Assembly: GCF_004362525.1 (NCBI RefSeq)
Contig: NZ_SNXS01000001.1
Span: 981,510 to 1,045,509, forward strand
Direction: 5' to 3'
Source: Roseateles toxinivorans
GTDB lineage: Bacteria; Pseudomonadota; Gammaproteobacteria; Burkholderiales; Burkholderiaceae_C
Length of the DNA stretch: 64,000 nt
Below the pieces are notes generated by a model. That model was given only the letters and a program-made list of their open reading frames with translations. It was not told where the DNA came from and searched no databases. Position 1 is the stretch's first letter. Every line of letters begins with the position of its first letter. The translations under genes were made by a program, and so were the position numbers. Of this stretch, positions 29,218 to 39,109 are shown in pieces.

Positions 29218-30462
29218 TCAGTCAAGCAAGTCCGCCAGCGTCGCATCGGTCAAATCCCCGCGTCGCCAGACACTCTCCAGATGCGGTGTGCGCACCAGCA
29301 GCAGGGCCTGCAGCAGCGGTGAGGCCGGCGTCTTGGCCGGCTCGCACAGCAGGGTCAGGCGTTGATCGCCCGCCTCCTCCAGCCGGGCGATCCAGTCCAA
29401 CTCCTGCAGCACGTCAAGCACCGGCTCCAGTTGCAGTGGGTCGGTCTGCAATTGGTCGGCCAACTCCAGCGCCGACCAGCCATGGGCCGCCTCGCCACGG
29501 GCCTGGCGCAACTGGCGCAGCACGCGCAGGGCCAGCTCGAAGCGATAGCCGGGCTCCTCGATCTGGCGCACGACGCGCATCTGCAGGCTGGGCGCATAGG
29601 CCGCCACCACGGCGCCCAGCAGCATGATCACCCAGCCCAGATAGATCCAGACCAGGAAGATGGGCAGGCTGGCGAAGGCGCCGTACATCGTCGAGTAGGT
29701 CGGCACCTGGCTGACATACCAGGCCAGCGCGCGCTTGGCCAGCTCGAAGCCCACGGCGACGAACAGGCCGCCGGCCATTGCGTGGCGCCAGCGCACATGG
29801 GTATTGGGCACGTAGTGGAACAGGCCGGCCACGCTGATGGCCAGCACCACGAACTCGATCAGATTGAGCAGAAAGCTCAGGCCCCCGGGCAGCGCGCTGA
29901 CGAAACCCTTGCCGGCCGACAGCGCATAGCTGGTCAAGGCCAGGCTGGCGCCCAGCAGCAGCGGCCCCAGGGTCAGCGCCGCCCAATAGACCAGCACACG
30001 CTGGGCGATGGGCCGCGGCCGCTGCACCCGCCAGATGGCATTGAGTGTGCGGTCTATCGTCAGCATCAGGGCCAGCGCGGTGAACACCAGCACGACCAGA
30101 CCGACCGATCCGACTCGGTTGGCCTTGCTGGCGAACTGGGTCAATGCGCCCAGCACCGGCTTGGCGATATTGGGCGGTATCAGGCTTTGCAGAAAGTACT
30201 TCTCCAGCGCGATCTGGAAGGACGAGAACATCGGGAAGGCGGTGAACAGGGCCAGCATCACCGTCAGCAGGGGCACCAGCGAGATGATGGTGGTGAAGGT
30301 CAGGCTGCCGGCGGTGAGGCCCAGGCGGTCGTCGCGGAAGCGGATGCGCAGTGTGCGCAGCGTGTCCCACCAGGGCCAGCGCTGCAGCGTGGCCCAGGTC
30401 TCGTTGGCATGCTGCAGCCAGGCACGCGCTTTGTCTTGGGTCGATGGAGGAAGAGCGTTCAT
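29218..30462 (-). CDS. YihY/virulence factor BrkB family membrane protein
   Basis: A 414-residue protein. Residues about 25-290 hold six hydrophobic helices with the family motifs DDRLGLTAGSLTFTTIISLVPLLTV and MYGAFASLPIFLVWIYLGWVIMLLGA. The C-terminal 100 residues are soluble and look like a winged-helix (ALELADQLQTDPLQLEPVLDVLQELDWI). The older label RNase BN for this family is wrong. The start at 30462 is tentative; an in-frame ATG at 30483 lies against the divergent gene's start, and neither has a clear Shine-Dalgarno. Confidence 0.85.
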   Translation of the reverse strand: MNALPPSTQDKARAWLQHANETWATLQRWPWWDTLRTLRIRFRDDRLGLTAGSLTFTTIISLVPLLTVMLALFTAFPMFSSFQIALEKYFLQSLIPPNIAKPVLGALTQFASKANRVGSVGLVVLVFTALALMLTIDRTLNAIWRVQRPRPIAQRVLVYWAALTLGPLLLGASLALTSYALSAGKGFVSALPGGLSFLLNLIEFVVLAISVAGLFHYVPNTHVRWRHAMAGGLFVAVGFELAKRALAWYVSQVPTYSTMYGAFASLPIFLVWIYLGWVIMLLGAVVAAYAPSLQMRVVRQIEEPGYRFELALRVLRQLRQARGEAAHGWSALELADQLQTDPLQLEPVLDVLQELDWIARLEEAGDQRLTLLCEPAKTPASPLLQALLLVRTPHLESVWRRGDLTDATLADLLD

Positions 30463-30481
30463 GCTGGCTATGATGCCAGCC

Positions 30482-30898
30482 ATGTCTGCCCCCATCTCTC
30501 CAAGCGCTGCCTCGCCGCTTTCGCTCCCCTCCCCCGGCGCTCGCCAAAGCCGTATGCTGGCCCTGGTCAGCCTGCTGGCCCTGATCGCCCTGTGCCTGGC
30601 CTGGGAGCTGTGGCTGTCGCCCACCGGTCGCGGCACGCTGGCCATCAAGGCGCTGCCGCTGATGCTGGGCGTGCTGGGGATCTGGCGCTACCGCATGTAC
30701 ACCTTCCGCTGGTTGAGCCTACTGGTCTGGCTCTATGCCGCCGAGGGCTCAGTGCGTGCCTATGGCGACCGCGGCATCAGCGCCCAGCTGGCCGCCGCCG
30801 AGGTCGTGCTCAGCGTGCTGCTGTTCGTGGCCTGCGCCTGGCATGTGCGCGGGCGCTTGAAGGCCGCCAAGCTGGCCGCTGCTGGAGTTTCATCATGA
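30482..30898 (+). CDS. DUF2069 family membrane protein
   Basis: A small protein (138 residues from ATG 30482, 114 from ATG 30554) with four hydrophobic helices and the DUF2069 segments LSPTGRGTLAIKALPLMLGVLGIWRYRMYTFRWLSL and YAAEGSVRAYGDRG. Function unknown. Its stop overlaps the start of the following oxidase gene (ATGA), so the two are coupled. The upstream start nearly touches the divergent YihY gene. Confidence 0.8.
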   Translation: MSAPISPSAASPLSLPSPGARQSRMLALVSLLALIALCLAWELWLSPTGRGTLAIKALPLMLGVLGIWRYRMYTFRWLSLLVWLYAAEGSVRAYGDRGISAQLAAAEVVLSVLLFVACAWHVRGRLKAAKLAAAGVSS

Positions 30899-32301
30899 GC
30901 GCCGCCCTGCTGCAGGGCTTGCGCGAGGCGCTGGGCGACAGTCAGGTGCTGAGCGAGGGTGACCTTTCGTCCTACGAGCTGGACTGGCGCAAGCGCTTCC
31001 AGGGCAAGGCCCTGGCCGTGGTGCGGCCGGGCTCGACCGCACAGGTGGCCCAGGTGATGAGGCTGTGTGCCGAGCATCGCGTGGCCGTCGTACCCCAAGG
31101 CGGCAACACCGGCCTGGTCGGCGGTTCGGTGCCCGATGCCAGCGGCAGCCAGATCCTCTTGAGCCTGCAGCGCATGAACAAGGTGCGCGAGCTGGATCCT
31201 GCCAATCTGACGATGACGGTCGACGCCGGCTGCGTGCTGCAGGCGCTGCAACAGGCGGCCGACGAGCAGGGCCTGCTGTTCCCCTTGAGCCTGGCCGCCG
31301 AGGGCAGCTGCACCATAGGCGGCAATCTGGCCACCAATGCCGGCGGCACCCAGGTCTTGCGCTATGGCAATACCCGCGAGCTGTGCCTGGGCCTGGAGGT
31401 GGTAACGGCAGCGGGCGAGATCTGGCAGGGCCTGAGCGGCCTGCGCAAGGACAACACCGGCTACGACCTGCGCGATCTGTTCATCGGCAGCGAGGGCACC
31501 TTGGGCATCATCACCGGCGCGACCCTGAAGCTCTATCCGCGCCCGCAGGCGAAGATGACGGCGCTGGCCGCCTGCCCGACGCTGGATTCGGCGCTGGCCC
31601 TGCTGGGCCTGGCCCAGCAGCGCGCGGGCTCGGGCCTGACCGGCTTCGAGCTGATGGGCGACTTTGCGCTGTCGCTGGTGCGAAAACACTTCCCGCTGCT
31701 GCCGCAGGCGCTGCCGCCCTGCCCATGGACGGTGCTGCTGGAGATCTCGGACTCCGAGTCAGAGGCCCATGCCCAGGCGCTGTTCGAGGGCCTGCTGGAA
31801 ACGGCGCTGGAGAACGGCGTGATCGAGGACGCGGCGGTGGCCTCCAGCCTGGAGCAGTCCAGGGCGCTGTGGCATGTGCGCGAGTCGATTCCGCTGGCCC
31901 AGGTCGAGGAAGGCTTGAACATCAAGCATGACATCGCCCTGCCGGTGTCGCGCATCCCCGAGTTCGTGGCCCAGACCGATGCGGCGCTGAAGGCCGCCTT
32001 CCCCGGTGTGCGCCTGGTCAACTTCGGCCACCTGGGTGACGGCAATCTGCACTACAACGTACAGGCGCCCGAGGGGGGCTCGGCGGCCGATTTCCTGCGC
32101 GAGCAGGAGCATGCGGTGAACGCCATCGTGTTCGATGCGGTGACCGCCTTCCAGGGCTCGATTTCGGCCGAGCATGGCATTGGCCAGCTCAAGCGCGAGG
32201 AGCTGGCGCTGCGCAAGTCACCGGTGGCTCTGGGCCTGATGCGAGCGATCAAGCAGGCATTGGATCCGCAAGGGTTGTTGAACCCAGGCCGGGTTCTTTA
32301 G
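30895..32301 (+). CDS. FAD-linked 2-hydroxyacid oxidase/dehydrogenase (GlcD/D-2-hydroxyglutarate dehydrogenase type)
   Basis: A 468-residue flavoenzyme of the vanillyl-alcohol-oxidase fold. The FAD-binding part includes VVPQGGNTGLVGGSVPD, AAEGSCTIGGNLATNAGGTQVLRYG and YDLRDLFIGSEGTLGIITGATLKLYP. The C-terminal part includes VNFGHLGDGNLHYN and ISAEHGIGQLKREEL. It oxidises a D-2-hydroxyacid (glycolate, D-lactate or D-2-hydroxyglutarate). The single-subunit context, without glcE/glcF, favours the D-lactate or D-2-hydroxyglutarate type. Confidence 0.9.
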   Translation: MSAALLQGLREALGDSQVLSEGDLSSYELDWRKRFQGKALAVVRPGSTAQVAQVMRLCAEHRVAVVPQGGNTGLVGGSVPDASGSQILLSLQRMNKVRELDPANLTMTVDAGCVLQALQQAADEQGLLFPLSLAAEGSCTIGGNLATNAGGTQVLRYGNTRELCLGLEVVTAAGEIWQGLSGLRKDNTGYDLRDLFIGSEGTLGIITGATLKLYPRPQAKMTALAACPTLDSALALLGLAQQRAGSGLTGFELMGDFALSLVRKHFPLLPQALPPCPWTVLLEISDSESEAHAQALFEGLLETALENGVIEDAAVASSLEQSRALWHVRESIPLAQVEEGLNIKHDIALPVSRIPEFVAQTDAALKAAFPGVRLVNFGHLGDGNLHYNVQAPEGGSAADFLREQEHAVNAIVFDAVTAFQGSISAEHGIGQLKREELALRKSPVALGLMRAIKQALDPQGLLNPGRVL

Positions 32302-32311
32302 AGTCGCAGAC

Positions 32312-32803
32312 TCACTGCACCGGCCCCTTGCGGGCCACCGGCAGCGGTAGCTGAGCCACCTCGATGCCCTCGTCCAGCAGGGCGGCCGTGTCATCGGCGG
32401 TGGCGCTGCCGCGTATTCCGCGTAGCTCGGCCTCGCCGTAGTGGATGCGGCGCGCCTCTTCGGCGAACTGGTCGCCGACGTCCTCGGTGTTCTTGATCAC
32501 ATGAGCGACGGCTTTCAGCCACTGCGCCTGCAGTTGTTCGTTCATCGGGGCGGCGGGTGCTGCTACGGCGGTTGCGGTCGCCGGCTTGGCTGCAGGCGCT
32601 TCCTCTGGCTCGGGTGGCCGGGCACCGCCGCGCAGATGCGAGACATTCAGCCTTGGCGCGCTGGGCAGGCGGGTGATCTGCTCACTGCCGCAAATCGGAC
32701 AACTGAGGAGCTTGCGCTGCTGCTGCGACTCATAGTCGTCGCCCGAACCAAACCAGCCCTCGAAACCGTGGCCGTGGGTGCAAGACAGATTCAGTACCAG
32801 CAT
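32312..32803 (-). CDS. DUF1178 family protein
   Basis: A 163-residue protein. The N-terminus (LNLSCTHGHGFEGWFGSGDDYE) and a CPICGSE pair look like a small zinc-ribbon. A low-complexity Ala/Pro linker (about residues 62-85) and a helical C-terminal domain (KAVAHVIKNTEDVGDQFAEEARRIHYGEAE) follow; the last is the DUF1178 hallmark. Function unknown. It commonly lies downstream of the nuo operon in Burkholderiales, as here. Confidence 0.87.
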   Translation of the reverse strand: MLVLNLSCTHGHGFEGWFGSGDDYESQQQRKLLSCPICGSEQITRLPSAPRLNVSHLRGGARPPEPEEAPAAKPATATAVAAPAAPMNEQLQAQWLKAVAHVIKNTEDVGDQFAEEARRIHYGEAELRGIRGSATADDTAALLDEGIEVAQLPLPVARKGPVQ

Positions 32804-32834
32804 GGACGGATCATAGAGCGAATGGCCACGCCGC

Positions 32835-33422
32835 TCAGGTGAGGGTTTGCCAGCTCAGGGGCCAGGCGCCTGCCTGCCAGCGCTGCAGCCATTGCAGGCC
32901 GATCAGGGTCTTGGCATCGGTCATCGCGCCGCTGCAGGCCAGTGCGTCGAGTTCGGCCACGCTGCAGCGGGTGAGCTCGAGAAATTCGCCTTCGTCCAGC
33001 TGCTGCGCACCGGCCACCAGGCCACGGGCAAAGCAGATGTGAATGCCCTCGTCCGAGTAGGCAATGGCGTTGTGCAGCACACCGGCATATGCCCATTCGG
33101 CGGCGCGGTGGCCGGTCTCCTCCAGCAGCTCGCGCTGGGCGCAGGCGAGAGGCGCCTCGCCTGCGTCGAGCTTGCCGGCCGGAAACTCCAGCATCACGCG
33201 CTGCATCGGATAGCGGTACTGGCGCTCCATCAGCAGGCGGCCATCGTCCAGCAGCGGTATCACCATCACCGCACCGGGGTGCTTGATGTACTCACGCCCG
33301 GCCTGCTTGCCGTCGGGCAGTTGCACGACATCACGCCAGACATCGAGAAAGTGGCCGCGGTAGACCTGTTCGGTCGAGACGCAGGTCTCGATCAGATGGA
33401 CGTCGTTGTCATCAGCGCTCAT
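32835..33422 (-). CDS. NUDIX hydrolase, ADP-ribose pyrophosphatase-like
   Basis: A 195-residue protein with a complete NUDIX box (GKLDAGEAPLACAQRELLEETG) and upstream ERQYRYPMQRVMLEFPAG, which resembles NudF-type ADP-sugar pyrophosphatases. It would hydrolyse ADP-ribose or a related nucleotide. Its start overlaps the end of the DUF2818 gene by 11 bases. Its position in the complex I operon tail suggests handling of NAD breakdown products, but that is inference. Confidence 0.9.
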   Translation of the reverse strand: MSADDNDVHLIETCVSTEQVYRGHFLDVWRDVVQLPDGKQAGREYIKHPGAVMVIPLLDDGRLLMERQYRYPMQRVMLEFPAGKLDAGEAPLACAQRELLEETGHRAAEWAYAGVLHNAIAYSDEGIHICFARGLVAGAQQLDEGEFLELTRCSVAELDALACSGAMTDAKTLIGLQWLQRWQAGAWPLSWQTLT

Positions 33423-33720
33423 GCCAGCCCTTGCGCAGATAGCACCAGACGAAGCCAGGGAAGCCCAGGGTCAGGTAGAGGCAGAAGAAGGCCGCGTAGA
33501 ACTCCCATCCCTGGGGCTGGCGCTGGCCCTGGCGTGCTTCCAGCAGGAAGCCCAGGCCAAGAGTCAGCGCGGCGAGCAGCAGCAGTTCCAGCAAGCGCCA
33601 GGCGAACGGCTTGGGATAGCGCTTCGGCCCGACCAGCAGCACGCGCGGACTGAAATACGGTAGATTGGCGGCCAGCGCTGCAACAAGCAGCACCAGCCAG
33701 ACGGCAGCGCTCTGGCCCAT
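33412..33720 (-). CDS. DUF2818 family membrane protein
   Basis: A 102-residue protein with three hydrophobic helices, starting SAAVWLVLLVAALAANLPYFSPRVLLVGP and ending LTLGFPGFVWCYLRK. DUF2818 is found almost only directly after nuoN in beta-proteobacteria, as here (17 bases after nuoN). Function unknown; an accessory role for complex I is plausible but untested. Confidence 0.87.
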   Translation of the reverse strand: MGQSAAVWLVLLVAALAANLPYFSPRVLLVGPKRYPKPFAWRLLELLLLAALTLGLGFLLEARQGQRQPQGWEFYAAFFCLYLTLGFPGFVWCYLRKGWHER

Positions 33721-33737
33721 GTGTCAGTGCATTGCCT

Positions 33738-35219
33738 TCAGGTGGCCAACGCCTTGACGATGGCCTCGGCGCAGAGCGCCATCAGGCCGCCGGGCAACAG
33801 GCCGAAGCCCAGCACAGCCGCGCCGTTCAGCGCCATCACCGCACGCACATCGCCGGCAGGCTTCAGTGGGGCCAGGTCGGTGGCTTCCTCGAAGAACATC
33901 ACCTTGACGATGCGCAGATAGTAGAAGGCGCCGACCAGGGACAGCACCACGGCGAGCACGGCAATACCGATGTAGAAGCTCGACCCGGTGGTGACCAGGG
34001 CCTGCAGCACCGACAGCTTGGCGTAGAAGCCCGCGGTCGGCGGCACGCCGGCCAGCGAGAACATGAAGATCGTCATCACGCCGGCCAGCCAGGGGCTGCG
34101 GCGCGCCAGACCGGCCAGATCGCTGATGTTCTCGGCCTCATGGCCCTGGCGCGACAGGATCATGATCATGCCGAAGGTGCCCAGGGTCGTCAGCACATAG
34201 GTGACGACATAGAACATCGAGGAGCTGTAGGCATTGGCGGCCGACAAGGTCGTGCCATTGACCACGCCCGAGGCCAGGCCCAGCAGCATGAAGCCCATCT
34301 GCGCGATCGTCGAATAGGCCAGCATGCGCTTCAGGTTGGTCTGCGCAATGGCCGCCAGATTGCCGATCAGCATCGACATCACCGACAGCACCAGCAGCAT
34401 CTGCTGCCAATCGACCGCCAGGCCCATCATGCCGTCCACCAGCAGGCGCAGCGTGATGGCAAAGGCCGCCAGCTTCGGTGCGCCACCCAGCAGCAGGGTC
34501 ACGGCCGTCGGTGCGCCCTGATAGACGTCGGGCACCCACATATGGAAGGGCACGACGCCCAGCTTGAAGGCCAGACCCGAGACGATGAAGACGACGCCGA
34601 ACACCAGCACCGCCTTGTTCGGCTGGCCGGAGCTGATGACCTCGAAGATCTTCGGAATCGATAGCGAACCGGTGGCGCCATACATCATCGACATGCCATA
34701 GAGCAGGAAGCCGCTGGCCAGCGCACCGAGCACGAAGTACTTCATCGCCGCTTCGGTGGACACCGCATGGTCGCGCCGCAGCGCCACCAGCGCGTACAGC
34801 GACAGGCTCATCAGCTCCAGGCCCAGGTAGATGACCAGCATATTGTTGGCCGACACCATCACGCTGATGCCCAAGAGCGTGAACAAGCTCAGCGAGAACA
34901 GCTCGCCCTTGAGCATGTCGCGGCTCTGCACATAGGGGCGCGCGTAGACGAGCGTGATGATCATCGCGATGGCCGCAAAGAAGCCCAGCAAATGGCCCAT
35001 CGGGTCGGTGACGACCATGCCCTGCACGCCGTACAGCGTGTCGCCACGGTTGAAGTAGCTCAGATGCAGGGCGGCCACTGCTGCCAGCGACACCTGCGTC
35101 AGCCAATAGGTCGGCGTGCGGCGCTCGTCCTTGACGAACAGATCGACCAGGGCCACGACGCAGGCCATGATCAGCAGCAGGATTTCGGGATAGACCGGGA
35201 GCCAGTTCATGTTATTCAT
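33738..35219 (-). CDS. nuoN: NADH-quinone oxidoreductase subunit N
   Basis: A 493-residue antiporter-like membrane subunit of complex I, one of three that pump protons. It carries the conserved glutamate/lysine helices of the proton-translocation family ([56 protein letters not shown]). Last structural subunit of nuoA-N, 13 bases after nuoM. Confidence 0.97.
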   Translation of the reverse strand: MNNMNWLPVYPEILLLIMACVVALVDLFVKDERRTPTYWLTQVSLAAVAALHLSYFNRGDTLYGVQGMVVTDPMGHLLGFFAAIAMIITLVYARPYVQSRDMLKGELFSLSLFTLLGISVMVSANNMLVIYLGLELMSLSLYALVALRRDHAVSTEAAMKYFVLGALASGFLLYGMSMMYGATGSLSIPKIFEVISSGQPNKAVLVFGVVFIVSGLAFKLGVVPFHMWVPDVYQGAPTAVTLLLGGAPKLAAFAITLRLLVDGMMGLAVDWQQMLLVLSVMSMLIGNLAAIAQTNLKRMLAYSTIAQMGFMLLGLASGVVNGTTLSAANAYSSSMFYVVTYVLTTLGTFGMIMILSRQGHEAENISDLAGLARRSPWLAGVMTIFMFSLAGVPPTAGFYAKLSVLQALVTTGSSFYIGIAVLAVVLSLVGAFYYLRIVKVMFFEEATDLAPLKPAGDVRAVMALNGAAVLGFGLLPGGLMALCAEAIVKALAT

Positions 35220-35232
35220 TTTCCAGTCGCCC

Positions 35233-36708
35233 TCAGTTCAGCTTGGATGCAGCGACATGCTTGAGCAGCGCATCGACCGAGGTATGCATCACGTCGGTGA
35301 AGGGCTTCGGATAGATACCCATCCAGATCACCGCCACGGCCAGCACGGCCATCATCAGGAATTCGCGGGCGTTCAGGTCTCGCAGTTCGCGCACATGGTC
35401 GTTGCCAATGGCGCCGAAGAACACGCGCTTGTACATCCACAACGAATAGGCCGCGCCGAAGATCAGGGCCGTGGCTGCCACCGCGCCGATCCAGAAGTTG
35501 AACTGCACGCTGCCCAGAATCACCATCCACTCGCCGACGAATCCGCCGGTGGCCGGCAGGCCGCAGTTGGCCATCGTGAACAGCATCGCGAAGGCCGCGA
35601 ACTTGGGCATGGTGTTGACCACGCCGCCATAGGCCGCGATCTCGCGCGAATGGACGCGGTCATAGAGCACGCCGATGGACAGGAACATCGCACCCGAGAC
35701 AAAGCCGTGCGAGATCATCTGCACCAGCCCGCCGGACACACCCAACTCGTTGAAGATGAAGAAGCCCAGTGTGACGAAGCCCATGTGGGCGATCGACGAA
35801 TAGGCGACCAGCTTCTTCATGTCCTTCTGCACCAGGGCCACCAGGCCAATGTAGACCACGGCGATCAGGCTCAGCGCGATGATGAACCAGGCATGCTCGC
35901 GGCTGGCGTCCGGGGCGATGGGCATCGAGAAGCGCAGGAAGCCATAGGCACCCAGCTTCAGCATGATGGCGGCCAGGACGACCGAGCCGCCAGTGGGCGC
36001 CTCGACGTGGGCGTCGGGCAGCCAGGTGTGCACCGGCCACATCGGCACCTTGACGGCGAAGGCGGCGAAGAAGGCGAAGAACAGCAGCGTCTGCGCCGGC
36101 ATGGCCAACGGCAGCTTGTGCCAGTCCAGGATCTCGAAGCTGCCACCCGACTGGAAGTACAGATAGATCAGCGCGATCAGCATCAACAGCGAACCGGCCA
36201 GCGTGTAGAGGAAGAACTTGAACGCCGCATAGACGCGGTTCGGCCCGCCCCAGACGCCGATGATGATGTACATCGGTATCAGCGTGGCCTCGAAGAACAC
36301 ATAGAACAGCAGACCGTCCAGCGCCGAGAACACGCCGACCATCAGACCCGACAGGATCAGGAAGGCGCCCATGTACTGGTTGACGCGCTCGGTGATCACC
36401 TCCCAGGCGGCAATCACCACGATGATGGTGATGAAGGCCGTCAGCGGCACGAACCACAGCGAGATGCCGTCCACGCCGAGGTGGTAGTGCACATTGAAGC
36501 GGGCAATCCAGGCCAGCTTCTCGCTGAACTGCATGGCCGCCGTGGCGTTGTCAAAACCGGTGATCAGCGGCAGGGTGACCAGGAAACTGGCCAGCGCCGC
36601 GATCAGTGCGACCCAGCGCACGGCCTTGGCCTGATCATCGCGGCCGAGGGCCAGCAAGAGCAGACCGGACGCGATAGGCAACCAGATGGCAAGACTCAAC
36701 AAACCCAT
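35233..36708 (-). CDS. nuoM: NADH-quinone oxidoreductase subunit M
   Basis: A 491-residue antiporter-like subunit of complex I. Key parts are [47 protein letters not shown] (conserved glutamate), [37 protein letters not shown] (conserved lysine) and [12 protein letters not shown]. It forms part of the proton-pumping arm between NuoL and NuoN. Confidence 0.97.
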   Translation of the reverse strand: MGLLSLAIWLPIASGLLLLALGRDDQAKAVRWVALIAALASFLVTLPLITGFDNATAAMQFSEKLAWIARFNVHYHLGVDGISLWFVPLTAFITIIVVIAAWEVITERVNQYMGAFLILSGLMVGVFSALDGLLFYVFFEATLIPMYIIIGVWGGPNRVYAAFKFFLYTLAGSLLMLIALIYLYFQSGGSFEILDWHKLPLAMPAQTLLFFAFFAAFAVKVPMWPVHTWLPDAHVEAPTGGSVVLAAIMLKLGAYGFLRFSMPIAPDASREHAWFIIALSLIAVVYIGLVALVQKDMKKLVAYSSIAHMGFVTLGFFIFNELGVSGGLVQMISHGFVSGAMFLSIGVLYDRVHSREIAAYGGVVNTMPKFAAFAMLFTMANCGLPATGGFVGEWMVILGSVQFNFWIGAVAATALIFGAAYSLWMYKRVFFGAIGNDHVRELRDLNAREFLMMAVLAVAVIWMGIYPKPFTDVMHTSVDALLKHVAASKLN

Positions 36709-36739
36709 TCTTATTCTCCGCCCGAGTAGTGGCTCAAGA

Positions 36740-38779
36740 TCAAAGACCCAGGAAGGTCTTGAGGTTGAGGTAGGGCCACAGTTGCCAGGTCATCAAACCG
36801 ATGACACCAAGAATCATGACCAGCGCGTACCAGTACAGATAGCCGCTCTGGAACAGTCGCACCAGGCCGGCCACATTGCCGATACCGCGTGCCGAGCCAT
36901 TGATGATCAGACCGTCGATCAGGCCCTGGTCGCCGCCCTTCCAAAGGCCGGTGCCCAGCAGGCGGGTGCCCGCGGCGAGTACGTTCTCGTTGAACCAGTC
37001 CAGGTAGTACTTGTTGTCCAGCAGCTTGTAGATCGGGCCTGAGGCGTTCTTGATCGCCGCCGGAATGGCCGGCTTGACCATATAGAACAGATAGGCGGTA
37101 ACCACGCCGCCCAGGGCCAGCCAGAACGGCAGTGTCATCAGACCGTGCGTGGCCATGGCCACCGCACCGTGGAAGCCTTCGGACAGCTCCTTCATGGCCG
37201 GATGCAGGGTGGTGTTGACGACGATGGCGTCCTTGAAGAAGTCGCCGAACAGCATGGGCTGAATCGTCAGATAGCCGATCACCACCGAGGGGATCGCCAG
37301 CAGCACCAGCGGCGCCGTCACCACCCAGGGCGACTCATGGGGGTCATGGTGTTCGCCGTGGTCGTCGTGATGGTCGTGCTCGCCCGGGAAGGGCTTGTGA
37401 TGGAAGCGCTCCTTGCCATGGAAGACCAGGAAGTACATGCGGAACGAGTAGAAGGCGGTGACGAACACGCCTACGACCACCGCCCAGTAGGCCCACTGCG
37501 CGGCCGGCAGGTGGCTGGCGTGCACGGCCTCGATGATGGAGTCCTTCGAATAGAAGCCCGAGAACAGCGGCGTGCCGATCAGGGCCAGCGAGCCCAAGAG
37601 CGACGTGATCCAGGTGATGGGCATGTACTTGCGCAGGCCGCCCATATTGCGGATGTCCTGGTCATGGTGCATACCGATGATGACCGAGCCGGCGCCGAGG
37701 AACAGCAGGGCCTTGAAGAAGGCGTGCGTCATCAGATGGAAAACGGCCACCGAGTAGGCCGAGGCGCCCAGCGCCACCGTCATATAGCCCAGCTGCGACA
37801 GGGTCGAGTAGGCGACGACGCGCTTAATGTCGTTCTGAATGATGCCCAGAAAGCCCATGAACAAGGCCGTGATCGCGCCTATCACCAGCACGAAGTTCAG
37901 CGCGGTGTCGCTCAGCTCGAATAGCGGGCTCATGCGGGCGACCATGAAGATGCCGGCCGTCACCATGGTGGCGGCGTGGATCAGCGCCGAAATCGGGGTC
38001 GGGCCCTCCATCGAGTCGGGCAGCCAGACGTGCAGCGGGAACTGGGCGCTCTTGCCCATCGCGCCGATGAACAGGCAGATGCAGGTCACGGTGATCAGCA
38101 TCCACTCCCCACCCCATAGCGGCATGTCGAAGCTCAGCTTGGCCAGCTCGGGCGCCTTGGCGAAGGCCTCGGCGTAGCTCAAGGTGCCGGCATAGGCAAC
38201 GATCAGGCCGATGCCCAGGATGAAGCCGAAGTCACCGACGCGGTTGACCAGGAAGGCCTTCATATTGGCGAAGATCGCCGTCGGCTTGGTGTACCAGAAG
38301 CCGATCAGCAGATACGACACTAGCCCCACCGCTTCCCAGCCAAAGAACAGCTGCAGGAAGTTGTTGCTCATCACCAGCATCAGCATGCTGAAGGTGAACA
38401 GCGAGATGTAGCTGAAGAAGCGCTGGTAGCCGGGGTCCTCTTCCATGTAGCCGACGGTGTAGATGTGCACCATCAGCGACACAAAGGTCACCACGCACAT
38501 CATCATTGCCGTCAGGCCATCGACCAGGAAGCCGATTTCCATCTTCAGGCTGCCGACGCTCATCCACTCATAGATGGTGGCATTGAAGCGGGCGCCGTCC
38601 TGGACCACACTCCACAGTGTCATGGCCGACAGGATGAAGGCGATGGCGACGCCCAGGATGGTGACGGTGTGCGCGCCGCGGCGGCCCACCTGCTTGCCGA
38701 AGAGCCCGGCGACGATGGCGCCAACCAGCGGTGCCATCGGCACCGCGAGCAGCATGTTCTGTGAAAGTTGTGCAGACAT
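36740..38779 (-). CDS. nuoL: NADH-quinone oxidoreductase subunit L
   Basis: A 679-residue distal antiporter-like subunit with the lateral helix at its C-terminus. Conserved parts include FFGWEAVGLVSYLLIGFWY, AQFPLHVWLPDSMEGPTPISALIHAATMVTAGIFMVAR and AYSTLSQLGYMTVALG. An unusual histidine/aspartate-rich loop (EHDHHDDHGEHHDPHE, about residues 458-482) lies between helices just before PWVVTAPLVLLAIPSVVIG. The ATG at 38779 is 17 bases after nuoK. Confidence 0.97.
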   Translation of the reverse strand: MSAQLSQNMLLAVPMAPLVGAIVAGLFGKQVGRRGAHTVTILGVAIAFILSAMTLWSVVQDGARFNATIYEWMSVGSLKMEIGFLVDGLTAMMMCVVTFVSLMVHIYTVGYMEEDPGYQRFFSYISLFTFSMLMLVMSNNFLQLFFGWEAVGLVSYLLIGFWYTKPTAIFANMKAFLVNRVGDFGFILGIGLIVAYAGTLSYAEAFAKAPELAKLSFDMPLWGGEWMLITVTCICLFIGAMGKSAQFPLHVWLPDSMEGPTPISALIHAATMVTAGIFMVARMSPLFELSDTALNFVLVIGAITALFMGFLGIIQNDIKRVVAYSTLSQLGYMTVALGASAYSVAVFHLMTHAFFKALLFLGAGSVIIGMHHDQDIRNMGGLRKYMPITWITSLLGSLALIGTPLFSGFYSKDSIIEAVHASHLPAAQWAYWAVVVGVFVTAFYSFRMYFLVFHGKERFHHKPFPGEHDHHDDHGEHHDPHESPWVVTAPLVLLAIPSVVIGYLTIQPMLFGDFFKDAIVVNTTLHPAMKELSEGFHGAVAMATHGLMTLPFWLALGGVVTAYLFYMVKPAIPAAIKNASGPIYKLLDNKYYLDWFNENVLAAGTRLLGTGLWKGGDQGLIDGLIINGSARGIGNVAGLVRLFQSGYLYWYALVMILGVIGLMTWQLWPYLNLKTFLGL

Positions 38780-38796
38780 GTTCTTGTGCGCCTCGC

Positions 38797-39108
38797 TCAG
38801 CCCTTGAGGGAGTCGAGTTCATCGACATTGATGGTGGAACGGTTGCGGAACAGCACGACCAGAATGGCCAGGCCGATGGCCGACTCCGCCGCCGCCACGG
38901 TGAGGATGAAGAAGACGAAGATCTGACCGGCCATGTCGCCCAGGTAGTGCGAGAAAGCGACGAAGTTCAGGTTCACCGCCAGCAGCATCAGCTCGATGGC
39001 CATCAGCAGCACGATCAGGTTTTTGCGGTTCAGGAAGATGCCAATCACCGACAGCGCGAACAGGATCGCACCCAAGGTCAGGAAATGGCCCAGTGTCAAA
39101 GCGCCCAT
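38797..39108 (-). CDS. nuoK: NADH-quinone oxidoreductase subunit K
   Basis: A 103-residue membrane subunit of complex I with three helices and the conserved intramembrane glutamates in [23 protein letters not shown] and [18 protein letters not shown]. The start ATG at 39108 is one base after the nuoJ stop (TGATATG); longer in-frame versions run back into nuoJ. Confidence 0.96.
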   Translation of the reverse strand: MGALTLGHFLTLGAILFALSVIGIFLNRKNLIVLLMAIELMLLAVNLNFVAFSHYLGDMAGQIFVFFILTVAAAESAIGLAILVVLFRNRSTINVDELDSLKG

Positions 39109-39109
39109 A

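Noticed and set aside
29362-30894. Long plus-strand extension upstream of the GlcD-like oxidase
   Set aside because: The family start is at 30895, coupled to DUF2069; the extension is antisense to YihY and then out of frame with DUF2069.
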